NCBI GenBank assembly: GCA_029821735.1
Contig: JALGSU010000035.1
Coordinates: 24,801 to 88,800, forward strand
Direction of reading: 5' to 3'
Origin: Candidatus Zipacnadia bacterium
GTDB lineage: Bacteria > Armatimonadota > Zipacnadia > Zipacnadales > UBA5352
Length of the DNA: 64,000 nt
Made by a program: the position numbers and the translations under genes. Below the pieces are notes generated by a model. It did no database searches. It was not told the DNA's origin and saw only the letters and a program-made list of their open reading frames with translations. Below are positions 45,628 to 53,698 of this stretch, one piece after another. The stretch's first letter is position 1, and every line of letters begins with the position of its first letter.

Positions 45628-46464
45628 ATGTTCAGATCCGCCGTCATGGTGAGCGCCGTTCTCGTGCTGACAACAGGCATACTGGCAGCCGACCCCATAC
45701 AGTGGGGTGGCAACTTCGAGTCCGCTATGGCGCAGGCGGTGGAAACAAATACGCCGCTCATGGTAGATTTCGTCAGCTCTGGCTGCGGTTTCTGCACCAT
45801 GATGGAGACCGAAACCATGGCAGCCCCCGAGGTGACTGAGCTCGCGGCGTCTTTCGTCACTGTCAAAGTCAATGGTCTGCAGCGTGATGACCTCGCGACC
45901 CGCTACATGGTAGCAGGCTACCCTACTGTGGTCTTTCTTACACCCACCGGCGACACTCTCGCGCGGGTCAGCGGCTACGTGCAGGTCGAGCCCTTCATGT
46001 CGGCGATGGAAGATGCGCTGACCGCGTACCAGGCGCTCATTCACGCCAGGGAACTTGAGGCAGCCCTCGGCGAAGATGGCGGCACGGCTCCCGAGCTGCT
46101 GGCAATTGCGCGTGAATACGCGACCGCGAACCAGCCCCTGCGCGCCGCCGACTACGCCCAGCAGGCGCTGCGGTGTGATGTGGCCGAAGTGCGCGAGGAG
46201 GCGCTCCTGATTCGGGGCAAAGCTCTCGTGGATATGGACGAGGTGCGCCCTGCGATCGAGCCGCTGCGTCAGTATGTCGCTGAATTCCCCAACGCCGAGG
46301 AGATATGGGTGGGCAAGCTTTACCTCGGCTATGCCTGCGTCACCACGGGTCACGAGGAAGCTGGCCGACCGGTTCTCGTGGACGTGGCGGAGAACGCGCC
46401 GGAGGACTCGCGCGAACGCTCGGCAGCAACCAATCTCCTGCAGTGGCTCGACGATCAGGGGTAG
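45628..46464 (+). CDS. exported thioredoxin-fold protein with TPR-like C-terminus
   Basis: 278 aa from ATG 45628 (AAGGGAG five bases upstream; a GTG at 45613 is less likely). Signal peptide AVLVLTTGILAA, then a thioredoxin domain with active site SGCGFCTMM (C53, C56) and cis-proline in VAGYPTVVFL. Residues about 150-278 are helical with TPR character (AADYAQQALRCDVAEVREEA, GKLYLGYACVTTGHEEAGR). It probably acts as a periplasmic disulfide reductase or isomerase-like protein, with the helical part binding clients. The partner is not obvious from neighbours. Confidence 0.83.
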   Translation: MFRSAVMVSAVLVLTTGILAADPIQWGGNFESAMAQAVETNTPLMVDFVSSGCGFCTMMETETMAAPEVTELAASFVTVKVNGLQRDDLATRYMVAGYPTVVFLTPTGDTLARVSGYVQVEPFMSAMEDALTAYQALIHARELEAALGEDGGTAPELLAIAREYATANQPLRAADYAQQALRCDVAEVREEALLIRGKALVDMDEVRPAIEPLRQYVAEFPNAEEIWVGKLYLGYACVTTGHEEAGRPVLVDVAENAPEDSRERSAATNLLQWLDDQG

Positions 46465-46471
46465 GCTGGTT

Positions 46472-47605
46472 CTACAGCTCAGGCACGTCTTCCCACGCGC
46501 CAGATTCAGCCGAGAGGCGCACTGCGTGATCGATGGCCTGCACCCGCGCGCCCTCATGCAGCGTCGCGCAGTTCGGCTCACCGGTGGCCACGCCGGTCAT
46601 GAAGTCCAGCACCGAGTGCAGGTGGAAACGCATCCAGCCCACCGGCAGCTTCGGTGAGGGCAACGAGCTCGGCGCCGGGTACTGCTGAACCGTCGGAATG
46701 GCTGTGAAGCCCTCAAGCTCCGAGCCCACCTCATAGGCGTACAGGTAGTTCGGATCCATCATGTTCCACTTCAGCGCACCCTTCTCGCCGTGGATCATGA
46801 ACTCGACGTGGTCCTGCACACCAGTGGCGAAGCGCGACGCCTCGACGAACCCGATCGCCCCCGATTTCAGCCGCGCCTCCAGGCACACGTAGTCGTCGAC
46901 ATCCACAGGCACCATCGTCGATGCGTCGTCCACTGACGGCCGCTCGGTGACCCATGTCTTCGTGCTGGCCCGCACCGCCTCATAGTCTCCCAGCAGATAG
47001 CGCATCAGGTCGATGATATGCGACCCCAGGTCCGCCAGGCAGCCACCGCCCTCGTCCAGTCGCCACGTCCGAGGCCGTTTCGGGTCGGTGTATCCCGCGT
47101 GCAGATAGGCGCCGCGGAAGTGGTATACCTGCCCCAGGAAGCCCGCCTGGATCATCTCATGCGCCCGGATGGCAGCGGGGGAGAACCTGCACTGGAAGGG
47201 CATTCCGTGCGCGCTCTCCGGGTGAGCGTCGGCGGCGGCGACCATCGCCCGAGCGTCATCGAGATCCACCGTCAGAGGCTTGTCGCAATACACGTGCTTG
47301 CCGGCCTCCAGCGCCGCAATGACTTGATCGCGGTGCAGACCGTTGGGCGTGGCGACCGATATGACCTGGATGTCTTCGCACTCGAGCAGGTCCTCAAAGC
47401 GATCGGTGCCGAACTCGAAGCCCCCCACCTGGCGTGCCTTCTCGGCGGTTTCCTGCCGCGAAGTGCACACGCCCACCAACCGGCATGTCGCTGGCGGGGG
47501 ATTGTAGAACAGGTCCAGGTTTCGGTAGCTGTATGCGTGGACTTTGCCGATGAAGCCAAAGCCCACAATCCCGACGCCATACTCAGCAACACCGTCGATC
47601 TGCAT
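46472..47605 (-). CDS. Gfo/Idh/MocA-family oxidoreductase, last gene of an operon
   Basis: 377 aa. NAD(P)-binding GVGIVGFGFIGKVHAYSYRN, VATPNGLHRDQV and the catalytic-type lysine in VYCDKPLTVDLDDA. The C-terminal domain includes GGGCLADLGSHIIDLMRYLLG with the conserved Asp-x3-His, and a long C-terminal extension. Members oxidise or epimerise sugars and cyclitols. It lies 15 bases after the DegT aminotransferase gene, so the two may act in sequence, oxidation to a keto-sugar then transamination. That is inferred from context. Confidence 0.9.
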   Translation of the reverse strand: MQIDGVAEYGVGIVGFGFIGKVHAYSYRNLDLFYNPPPATCRLVGVCTSRQETAEKARQVGGFEFGTDRFEDLLECEDIQVISVATPNGLHRDQVIAALEAGKHVYCDKPLTVDLDDARAMVAAADAHPESAHGMPFQCRFSPAAIRAHEMIQAGFLGQVYHFRGAYLHAGYTDPKRPRTWRLDEGGGCLADLGSHIIDLMRYLLGDYEAVRASTKTWVTERPSVDDASTMVPVDVDDYVCLEARLKSGAIGFVEASRFATGVQDHVEFMIHGEKGALKWNMMDPNYLYAYEVGSELEGFTAIPTVQQYPAPSSLPSPKLPVGWMRFHLHSVLDFMTGVATGEPNCATLHEGARVQAIDHAVRLSAESGAWEDVPEL

Positions 47606-47620
47606 GACGACCAGCCTCGC

Positions 47621-48886
47621 TTACGCGCGTTCGCGGTAGTAGTCGGCGACCTTTCGCAGGCCGTCGAGCATATCGTTGACGTCGTCCTCGGTCAGCGTCT
47701 CAATCCAGCTCGTCCCGAACACGTTGCTCATGGCCCAGTTCGTTCCCGGGTAGTCCTCGCGGCGGTAAGGCACCGCGCGTCCGTAGGGCGGCTCCCACGG
47801 GAAGTTGCCGCTCCCGTACGCCGCGTAGTTGGCCAGCGCGGGCAGCATGCAGATCGGCTCGCGGCGTCCATAGGCCACCGAGAACGGCAGGCCTTCCGCG
47901 CCTATTGACTGGCCGAACTTCTGCGAGTCTACGCCGAGGATCTCCTCGTCGATCGTGAACGCCAGGCGCCACCATGTGTGTTGCGTGACCTTCGGGTGCA
48001 CCTTGGGCGGGTTCAGCCCCTCGATCTCCGCGAGGCCAGCGCACATGATATCAGCGTTTTGCTGGCGTCGCCCGATGATCGTATCGAGCTTGCGCACCTG
48101 TGCCAGGGCGACCGCACCCACCAGCTCGCTCATGCGATAGTTGATGCCGATACGTTGCGGCGCGCGGTCCTGGCCGGTTCGGTCGTAGTACTTGTCGTGG
48201 AAGCAGACCATGTGGTCCTGAAACTCATCGTCATCGGTGATACAGATGCCGCCGTCGCCGGTTGTGATGTGCTTGGACTGCTGCAGCGAGAAGCAGCCGA
48301 TGTCGCCGATCGTGCCCACGGGCCGGCCGTCCCACGCCGCGTCATGGGCCTGTGCGCAGTCCTCAACCAGCGCCAGATCGTGCTGCTCACACAGCGCGGC
48401 GATCGCGTCCATCTCGCATGGCTGCCCGAACAGGTGCACGACCACGACCGCCCGCGTCCGGTCTGTGATGAGTGCCTCGATGCTCTCCGGGGTCATCAGC
48501 ATCGTCTGCGGGTCCACGTCCGCGAAGACCGGGACGCAGTTGCACTGCACGATCGCGATGACCGTGCCCATGTCCGTGACTGCCGATGTGATGACCTCGT
48601 CGCCTACTTCCAGCCGCAGCGCGCCCATCGCGGTATGCAGGGCCGCCGTACCAGAAGTCACCGCGCAGGCATGCTTCGCGCCGTGGCGGGCAGCGAACTC
48701 CGCCTCGAACTGCTTGACCATCGTTCCGTACTGCCAGCCAAGCTGTCCGGACTCGATGACCTGCGCCAGAAGCGCAAGTTCCTCGTCCCCGAACATGTGG
48801 CCGCTGGCGTTGGAGTTGGTGGGCCAGGGCTTGGCGGACTTGTCGCGGGTGACCGGACCCCCATTGATGGCGAGTTCCTCGGACAT
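47621..48886 (-). CDS. DegT/DnrJ/EryC1/StrS-family PLP aminotransferase
   Basis: 421 aa from ATG 48886 with CGGAGGTG six bases before it; the longer open frame is spurious. Family features: SGTAALHTAMGALRLEVGDEV, VVVVHLFGQPCEMDAI, the Asp in VEDCAQAHDA, and the PLP lysine in SLQQSKHITTGDGG. Enzymes of this family transaminate keto-sugars for amino-sugar or cyclitol synthesis. Co-directional with Gfo/Idh 15 bases downstream and with the methyltransferase 16 bases upstream. Length fits the StrS-like branch. Confidence 0.92.
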   Translation of the reverse strand: MSEELAINGGPVTRDKSAKPWPTNSNASGHMFGDEELALLAQVIESGQLGWQYGTMVKQFEAEFAARHGAKHACAVTSGTAALHTAMGALRLEVGDEVITSAVTDMGTVIAIVQCNCVPVFADVDPQTMLMTPESIEALITDRTRAVVVVHLFGQPCEMDAIAALCEQHDLALVEDCAQAHDAAWDGRPVGTIGDIGCFSLQQSKHITTGDGGICITDDDEFQDHMVCFHDKYYDRTGQDRAPQRIGINYRMSELVGAVALAQVRKLDTIIGRRQQNADIMCAGLAEIEGLNPPKVHPKVTQHTWWRLAFTIDEEILGVDSQKFGQSIGAEGLPFSVAYGRREPICMLPALANYAAYGSGNFPWEPPYGRAVPYRREDYPGTNWAMSNVFGTSWIETLTEDDVNDMLDGLRKVADYYRERA

Positions 48887-48902
48887 GTATTGCACCTCCG
48901 GG

Positions 48903-49718
48903 TCAGTTGAACGGATCGCCGAGCACGACGTACTCGATGCGACTGCCGCCGCCGCCGACGACCCTGATGACGTCGGGGTGAGCGTTGTATGGGCCTGCTT
49001 TTCGCTGCTTGATGACCACACACCTGCGAGCGACGCGCGCCGCCTCCACGAAGACGTCCGGTGACAGCTCGCGGTGCTGGCCGAGGCGCCGCAGTGAGGC
49101 CATCGCCTGCGATTGCTCAATGGTGTGCTCGAAGAACGGGTCGAAGTAGACCACGTCGAAGGAGTCGGTCGCGAGGGTTGGCAGAATTTCCTCGCAATCT
49201 CCGTGGCGAGCCTGCACGCGGCGCATGGCATCCTGCAGGCCTCGCCCGTCGATCTGGTAGGTGGCCAGCCCGTGGATGGTCAGCGCCGCAACCAGCGGGT
49301 CCGCCTCATAGCCGACCACCAGACCGTCGGGCCCGACGGCTCGTGCAGCGACCATCGCGTCTGCGGCGCGGCCGAGCGTGCCGTCCAGAACCGAGTCTCC
49401 CGGCCCCAGACCCATGGCGGTGATCATCGGCTCGCCCTTGCCGGAGTCCATATTGTGCAGGCGCATCCGAGCCATGTTCGGGTGGAAGAAGTACTCGTCA
49501 GATCCGTCCGCCATGACGAGACCCACTCGCAGGTGGGTGATGGTCAACGCGGCCTCGACACCGGCTACTCCGCACACGTCGGGAATGCTCCGGGCCCTGC
49601 GGGGGACGAACGGTACACCCAGACGCGCGGCCCAGAGCTCGGCCTCCTCACGGAGGACGGCGTCGGCCTTTTGCGATGTGGTCACGATGTAGGTGGGGGA
49701 TGGCATCGTTGGGGTCAC
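48903..49718 (-). CDS. RsmJ/YpiP-like class I SAM-dependent methyltransferase
   Basis: 271 aa. N-terminal segment THLRVGLVMADGSDEYFFHP with NMARMRLHNM, then SAM-binding GDSVLDGTLGRAADAMVAA, VVGYEADPL and VVYFDPFF, a layout like RsmJ (16S rRNA m2G1516) and the Bacillus YpiP relatives. The target is likely RNA but not proven. The GTG start overlaps the HEPN stop by four bases; ATG 49706 is an alternative without a better ribosome site. The gene is third in the MNT-led operon. Confidence 0.8.
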   Translation of the reverse strand: MTPTMPSPTYIVTTSQKADAVLREEAELWAARLGVPFVPRRARSIPDVCGVAGVEAALTITHLRVGLVMADGSDEYFFHPNMARMRLHNMDSGKGEPMITAMGLGPGDSVLDGTLGRAADAMVAARAVGPDGLVVGYEADPLVAALTIHGLATYQIDGRGLQDAMRRVQARHGDCEEILPTLATDSFDVVYFDPFFEHTIEQSQAMASLRRLGQHRELSPDVFVEAARVARRCVVIKQRKAGPYNAHPDVIRVVGGGGSRIEYVVLGDPFN

Positions 49719-50155
49719 TCAGGACGGCCGTGGTCGATGTAGTCCGCGAGCGCCGCGAACACCAGTTCTCGAACGTGTTGCGCTATCTGCAGGGCCTCGG
49801 CTGGCCCTGGTACTTCCGGGCCAAGTTCAGTGCCCGGATACCGTGCCTGCACCGCGTAAGGAAAGAGGTGTTGGGCGAAGTCGGCCTCGTCGGCCAAAAC
49901 GGGCTCGCACTCCTCAAGCGCCTTAAGCAGCAACACGAGGTCGTGCACGCGCAGCCGCTCAGCCTGCAGATCAATCTGATGTCTGACAAGAACCGACTTC
50001 AGGTATTTCTCCGCAGCTTGCTGGCAGTGGAAGCCAATAACCTCGCTGCTGACGCCGGGACTCTCCACGAGGATGGTCGCCGCGTGCAGGTCGCTGTCCG
50101 CTCGGGCAAGCCAGTCCTGCACGAAGTCCCAGATGACCTGCTCAGGGCTTCTCAT
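49715..50155 (-). CDS. HEPN-domain protein of an MNT-HEPN pair
   Basis: 146 aa from ATG 50155. Typical small HEPN protein: WLARADSDLHAATILVES, FHCQQAAEKYLKSVLV, LRVHDLVLLLKALEE and FPYAVQARYPG. It overlaps the upstream nucleotidyltransferase gene by 14 bases, the standard arrangement of HEPN/MNT modules, many of which are toxin-antitoxin systems in which MNT modifies and inactivates HEPN. No obvious Rx4-6H motif is seen, so this copy may not be an RNase. Confidence 0.9.
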   Translation of the reverse strand: MRSPEQVIWDFVQDWLARADSDLHAATILVESPGVSSEVIGFHCQQAAEKYLKSVLVRHQIDLQAERLRVHDLVLLLKALEECEPVLADEADFAQHLFPYAVQARYPGTELGPEVPGPAEALQIAQHVRELVFAALADYIDHGRPE

Positions 50156-50471
50156 ACAGAACCTTCCCGTGCCTGTGCGCGGGGTACGCCATGCCGCCGA
50201 TGACGCTCTTCGTCTCGTTGAACTCCTGCTCATCCATCACGACGATATCGACTGCCACCGGACTGCCGCGCAGGTGCGAACGTAGCGCCGTGCTCGACGG
50301 CGCCCCGGTTGCTTCGCCGGTAGTGATGACCATGAAGTCAACGTCGCTGTCCGCGTCGCTTCTCCCGAAGGCATGTGAGCCAAAGAGGATGACCCGCCGA
50401 ATGCCAGGCTGGCGGCCGATCGCCGTGGCCATGGCCTTGATTCGGTCCTGGCTGATCACTGGTGGAGCCAC
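50142..50471 (-). CDS. MNT-type minimal nucleotidyltransferase (antitoxin-like)
   Basis: 109 aa, GTG start with GGAGGCAGGTGAG upstream. The core motif LFGSHAFGRSDADSDVDFMV gives G-S-x10-D-x-D, with a third acidic site in VDIVVMDEQEF. The protein is expected to transfer AMP or NMP to its HEPN partner. It is the first gene of a five-gene run and has a consensus promoter directly upstream. Confidence 0.92.
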   Translation of the reverse strand: MAPPVISQDRIKAMATAIGRQPGIRRVILFGSHAFGRSDADSDVDFMVITTGEATGAPSSTALRSHLRGSPVAVDIVVMDEQEFNETKSVIGGMAYPAHRHGKVLYEKP

Positions 50472-50503
50472 CTGAACTCACCTGCCTCCGTCGTGTTTGG
50501 GCC

Positions 50504-50532
50504 ATTGTACCCCCGCGTCCACAGAGCGTCAA
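50504..50532 (-). promoter_or_regulatory. sigma-70 type promoter of the MNT-HEPN operon
   Basis: Minus-strand TTGACG (50527-50532) and TACAAT (50504-50509) with a 17-base spacer, 32 bases upstream of the MNT start. It is the only strong promoter I see for the five genes down to 46472. Confidence 0.8.
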
Positions 50533-50572
50533 CCGCGGCGACATGAGAGTCGGCGCCGGGCGTTGTCGTCAA

Positions 50573-51460
50573 TCACTCCGGCGGCTCGTCTGAAAACATG
50601 CGTATGATCGCCGCGTTGTCGAGGTCCCCCAGACCGCGGTCGATGGCATCGCTCAGCAAGCGAGCGTGGACGTCCTCGAGCGGCGTCAAACCGCCCACGT
50701 CGTCTGCCAACTCCAGGATCAGGCCCACGTCCTTGGCATGTTGTGCGATCCGTGACGCCGGCTCGAAGTCCCCGTCGACCATCCGCTGGCCCTTCATGTC
50801 GATGACGCGGGAATACGCCGCGCTGTCAGCCAGCAGACCAAGCAGTTGCGCAGGCTCCATGCCCGCTCGCTCGCCGAGAGCCAGCCCCTCTGCGAGCACA
50901 ACCCGGTTCAGGCCCATGACATGGTTGACGATCAGCTTCGCCAGACAGCCCGCTCCCGGTTCGCCCAGGAAATGGCAGCTGCGCGCGAAGGTGTCGATGA
51001 TCTCGCGATAGTCGGCCTCGGCCTCGCGGTCGCCGACCATCGCGACGGCCTCGCCAGCCGCGATCTCTGCGCTGGAGCCTGAGAGCGTCACGTCGCGGAA
51101 GCGCACATCCCTCTCGGCGAGGCGCCGGGCATTCTCGCGCGCCTGGCTCGGCCGGCCAGTGGTCGCGTCGAGCACCAACGTGCCGGGAGCAAGCTCGTCC
51201 GCGAGCGCGGGCGCGCCCCAAAGCAACTCAGACACGATATCCGAGTTCGGCAGGCTCAGGAGAATGATGCGCGTATCGCGCGCCACCGCGGCCGCGTCTG
51301 CCATCACGTTGACGCCCAGGTCGCTGGCCTCAGCGCGGGCCTGTGGGGCCACGTCGTAACCGGTTACCGGCAGGCCTGCGCCCAACAGGCGCGTCGCCAG
51401 CGCTTTGCCTGCCAGCCCAAGCCCTATGATCCCGACCGTGTCAGCCATGGTGGCGGTCAC
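50573..51460 (-). CDS. 3-hydroxyisobutyrate dehydrogenase-like NAD(P) oxidoreductase
   Basis: 295-aa beta-hydroxyacid dehydrogenase family protein. N-terminal Rossmann GIIGLGLAGKALATRLL, substrate-binding-type block FRDVTLSGSSAEIAAGEAV, and the catalytic-type lysine in GCLAKLIVNHVMGLN. A C-terminal helical domain completes it. Starts at GTG 51460 (GGAG nearby) or ATG 51448, which gives a more usual N-terminus. Substrate could be a 3-hydroxyacid such as tartronate semialdehyde or 3-hydroxyisobutyrate. It lies downstream of cimA on the same strand with a 101-base gap. Confidence 0.85.
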   Translation of the reverse strand: MTATMADTVGIIGLGLAGKALATRLLGAGLPVTGYDVAPQARAEASDLGVNVMADAAAVARDTRIILLSLPNSDIVSELLWGAPALADELAPGTLVLDATTGRPSQARENARRLAERDVRFRDVTLSGSSAEIAAGEAVAMVGDREAEADYREIIDTFARSCHFLGEPGAGCLAKLIVNHVMGLNRVVLAEGLALGERAGMEPAQLLGLLADSAAYSRVIDMKGQRMVDGDFEPASRIAQHAKDVGLILELADDVGGLTPLEDVHARLLSDAIDRGLGDLDNAAIIRMFSDEPPE

Positions 51461-51561
51461 TTCGCTCCGTCAGCCCGCGACACCTGCGACCGTCAACGCA
51501 GCCGGGCGGCCCACTGTGGCGCCGCCCGGGGAAGTGCGTCAGCATTTGCTCAGCTCGCTGC

Positions 51562-53142
51562 TCAGCCGTTCTTGAGCCGCTCGGCCAGGATGCCATAGAC
51601 GATGCCGTCGGTGAGCGCCTGCCAGCTCGCCTCGATGATGTTCGCGTGCACACCGACCGTCCCCCACGTGTGCCCGTTGTTTCGCATCTGGATCAGCGTC
51701 TGAACAGCCGCTTCAGTGCCGTCCGTGGCGTCAAGCACTCGGACCTTGTAGTCTACCAGGCGCATGTCCCTGATCTCCGGGTAGTGATCGCGCAGGGCCT
51801 CGCGCAAGGCCTTATCCAGCGCATTCACCGGGCCGTCGCCCATGGCTGCCGTATGGCACATGTCTCCGTCGATCTCCACCTGCACGGTTGCCTCGGCGAA
51901 GGGATCCTCGGTCTCGGCGTGCTTGCCCATGATGACCCGGAAGCCGTGCAGCTCGAAGAAATGCGGGGCCTCGCCGAAGACCCGGCGCGCCAGCAGCTCG
52001 AAGGATGCCTCGGCGGCTTCGTAGTGATAGCCCGCGTTCTCGCGTTCCTTCATGACGGTGAGGATGTCGCGCACGCGCGGGTCCTTGCGGTCCAGATCCG
52101 GATACAGGTGTTGCAGCTTATGCAGTACGGTGCTACCGCCCGAGTAATCTGAGACAAGCACGCGCCGCTCGTTGCCCACAGTTTCGGGCTCGGTATGTTC
52201 GAATGATGTCGGTGTCTTCAGCACCGCGTTCACGTGCATGCCGCCCTTGTGGGCGAAAGCCGACCTGCCGACATAGGGTGCGCGCTGATTCGGCGAGACG
52301 AGGGCGACCTCATCGACCCAGCGCGACAGCTCGGTCAGGTCGTGCAGCCTGTCCTCAGGCAGGGCTTCAAAGCCGCCCTTGAGCCGCAGGTTGGGGATGA
52401 CCGTGCACAGGTCAGCGTTGCCACAGCGCTCGCCATATCCGTTGATCGTGCCCTGCACCTGCGAGGCGCCCATCTCGACTGCCACGTAGCTGTTCGCGAC
52501 CGCCATGCCGGTGTCATTGTGGCAGTGGATCCCGATCGACACTCCGAGGGCCTCCTGGGCTGCCCCCAGCGCCTCCTGAATGAATGAGGGAGTGCTGCCG
52601 CCATTGGTGTCGCACAGGATCACGCACTGCGCGCCGCCGCGTTCGGCCGCCTGCAGCGTCGCGAGGGCAAAGTCAGGGCGTGCTCGGTAGCCGTCGAAGA
52701 AGTGCTCGGAGTCAAAGAACACCTCCGCACCGGTCGAGACCAGGAACGCGACGCTGTCCTCGATCATCGCGATATTCTCTTCGAGCGTGGTGCTCAGCAC
52801 GTCGGTCACGTGCAGATCCCAGCTCTTGCCGAAGATGGTGATGACCGGCGCGCCGGCCTGCACCAGGTCGCGGAGCTGGCTGTCGTCTTCGGCCGCAATG
52901 CCCGGTCGACGCGTGCTCCCGAAAGCGGCGATCTTCGCGTTGACCCAGTCCTCGTCACGGGCCCGCGCGAAGGTCTCCAGGTCTCGTGGGTTGGTCTCGT
53001 TCGGCCATCCGCACTCGATGAAGTCAAAGCCCATCTCATCGAGGCGGTGAGCGACCCTCAGCTTGTCCTCGACGCTGAAGGCGATGCCCTCGGCCTGGTT
53101 CCCGTCCCTGAGTGTGGTGTCGTAGACGTCGATCTTGCGCAT
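51562..53142 (-). CDS. cimA: (R)-citramalate synthase
   Basis: 526 aa from ATG 53142 (AAGGG about nine bases upstream; ATGs at 53148 and 53151 are alternatives). It condenses pyruvate and acetyl-CoA to citramalate for threonine-independent isoleucine synthesis. HMGL-like barrel begins with DVYDTTLRDGNQAEG; metal-binding HCHNDTGMAVANS, and GTINGYGERCGNADL. The C-terminal LeuA-type regulatory domain starts near residue 400 (VQVEIDGDMCHTAAMGDGPV) and includes DYKVRVLDATDGTEA. The overall pattern matches the CimA branch rather than 2-isopropylmalate synthase. The upstream T-box with an isoleucine specifier supports this call independently. Confidence 0.92.
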   Translation of the reverse strand: MRKIDVYDTTLRDGNQAEGIAFSVEDKLRVAHRLDEMGFDFIECGWPNETNPRDLETFARARDEDWVNAKIAAFGSTRRPGIAAEDDSQLRDLVQAGAPVITIFGKSWDLHVTDVLSTTLEENIAMIEDSVAFLVSTGAEVFFDSEHFFDGYRARPDFALATLQAAERGGAQCVILCDTNGGSTPSFIQEALGAAQEALGVSIGIHCHNDTGMAVANSYVAVEMGASQVQGTINGYGERCGNADLCTVIPNLRLKGGFEALPEDRLHDLTELSRWVDEVALVSPNQRAPYVGRSAFAHKGGMHVNAVLKTPTSFEHTEPETVGNERRVLVSDYSGGSTVLHKLQHLYPDLDRKDPRVRDILTVMKERENAGYHYEAAEASFELLARRVFGEAPHFFELHGFRVIMGKHAETEDPFAEATVQVEIDGDMCHTAAMGDGPVNALDKALREALRDHYPEIRDMRLVDYKVRVLDATDGTEAAVQTLIQMRNNGHTWGTVGVHANIIEASWQALTDGIVYGILAERLKNG

Positions 53143-53215
53143 GTCCATCATCCCTTTTCTTGCACGGGCACGTCGCGCGGCGCCTGCCGAGGGCAGAAGA
53201 GAGAAGTGCTTAAGC

Positions 53216-53247
53216 AAAAAGAGTCCGTCTCTATCAGAGACGGACTC
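53216..53247 (-). terminator. T-box intrinsic terminator
   Basis: Perfect 11-base-pair stem GAGTCCGTCTC / GAGACGGACTC with a TGATA loop, followed on the minus strand by TTTTT (53216-53220). It competes with the antiterminator formed by the T-box core just upstream. Confidence 0.93.
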
Positions 53248-53541
53248 GAGTCCGCGGTACCACTCTGATTGGCCATTGCCGCAAAACGCGCGCGGCCGCC
53301 CTCTCTGCCAGCACGGGTGGCTCTCCGATACGGGTCGCGCCGATGCCGTCTACCTGATAACGGAGGTGATCCGGCGGGGCCTACTGGGACTGCTTGTGCA
53401 GTCCGTTTCGGTCCGCGGCTCAGGGGTGATTTTCACCAACGTCGCTGCCTGCCGGGCTCACACCGTTCCCGGCTCGCTGGGAGACTGAAGGTCTCCAGGG
53501 CGACGCAGGCTACTCCTCCCCGTCAACGCCTGATAGGTTGT
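53216..53541 (-). promoter_or_regulatory. isoleucine-specific T-box riboswitch upstream of cimA
   Basis: Minus-strand leader with all main T-box parts in order. The Stem I base is GACGGGGAGGAGTA (53511-53524). The distal Stem I region includes AGCGAGCCGGGAACGGTG. The specifier region GGTGAAAATCACCCCTGAG puts ATC (Ile) at 53428-53430. The 14-base T-box consensus core AGAGTGGTACCGCGGA lies at 53251-53266, followed by a terminator hairpin. The TGGT within the core would pair with the ACCA end of uncharged tRNA-Ile. A -10 box TATACT is at 53548-53553; I see no clear -35. The mechanism is expected to be transcription antitermination by uncharged tRNA-Ile. Confidence 0.93.
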
Positions 53542-53698
53542 GTCCGGAGTATAGCATATTGGCCCCCGATGGGGAAGGGCAGAGGGCAATCGGCATGCGC
53601 CGCAATCCCGACGCTCGCGGCCCGAGGGGAGGGAGGTCGCCGCGCCACGGGGAAGCCTCTGAGCCGGTGCCGCTGACACACCGATTCGGGAGGTCGCC

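Noticed and set aside
53538..53698. N-terminal extension of the deacetylase-like gene
   Set aside because: It overlaps the T-box promoter/leader region antisense and lacks homology-like features; ATG 53699 starts the typical FSFDTEDYV N-terminus in another frame.
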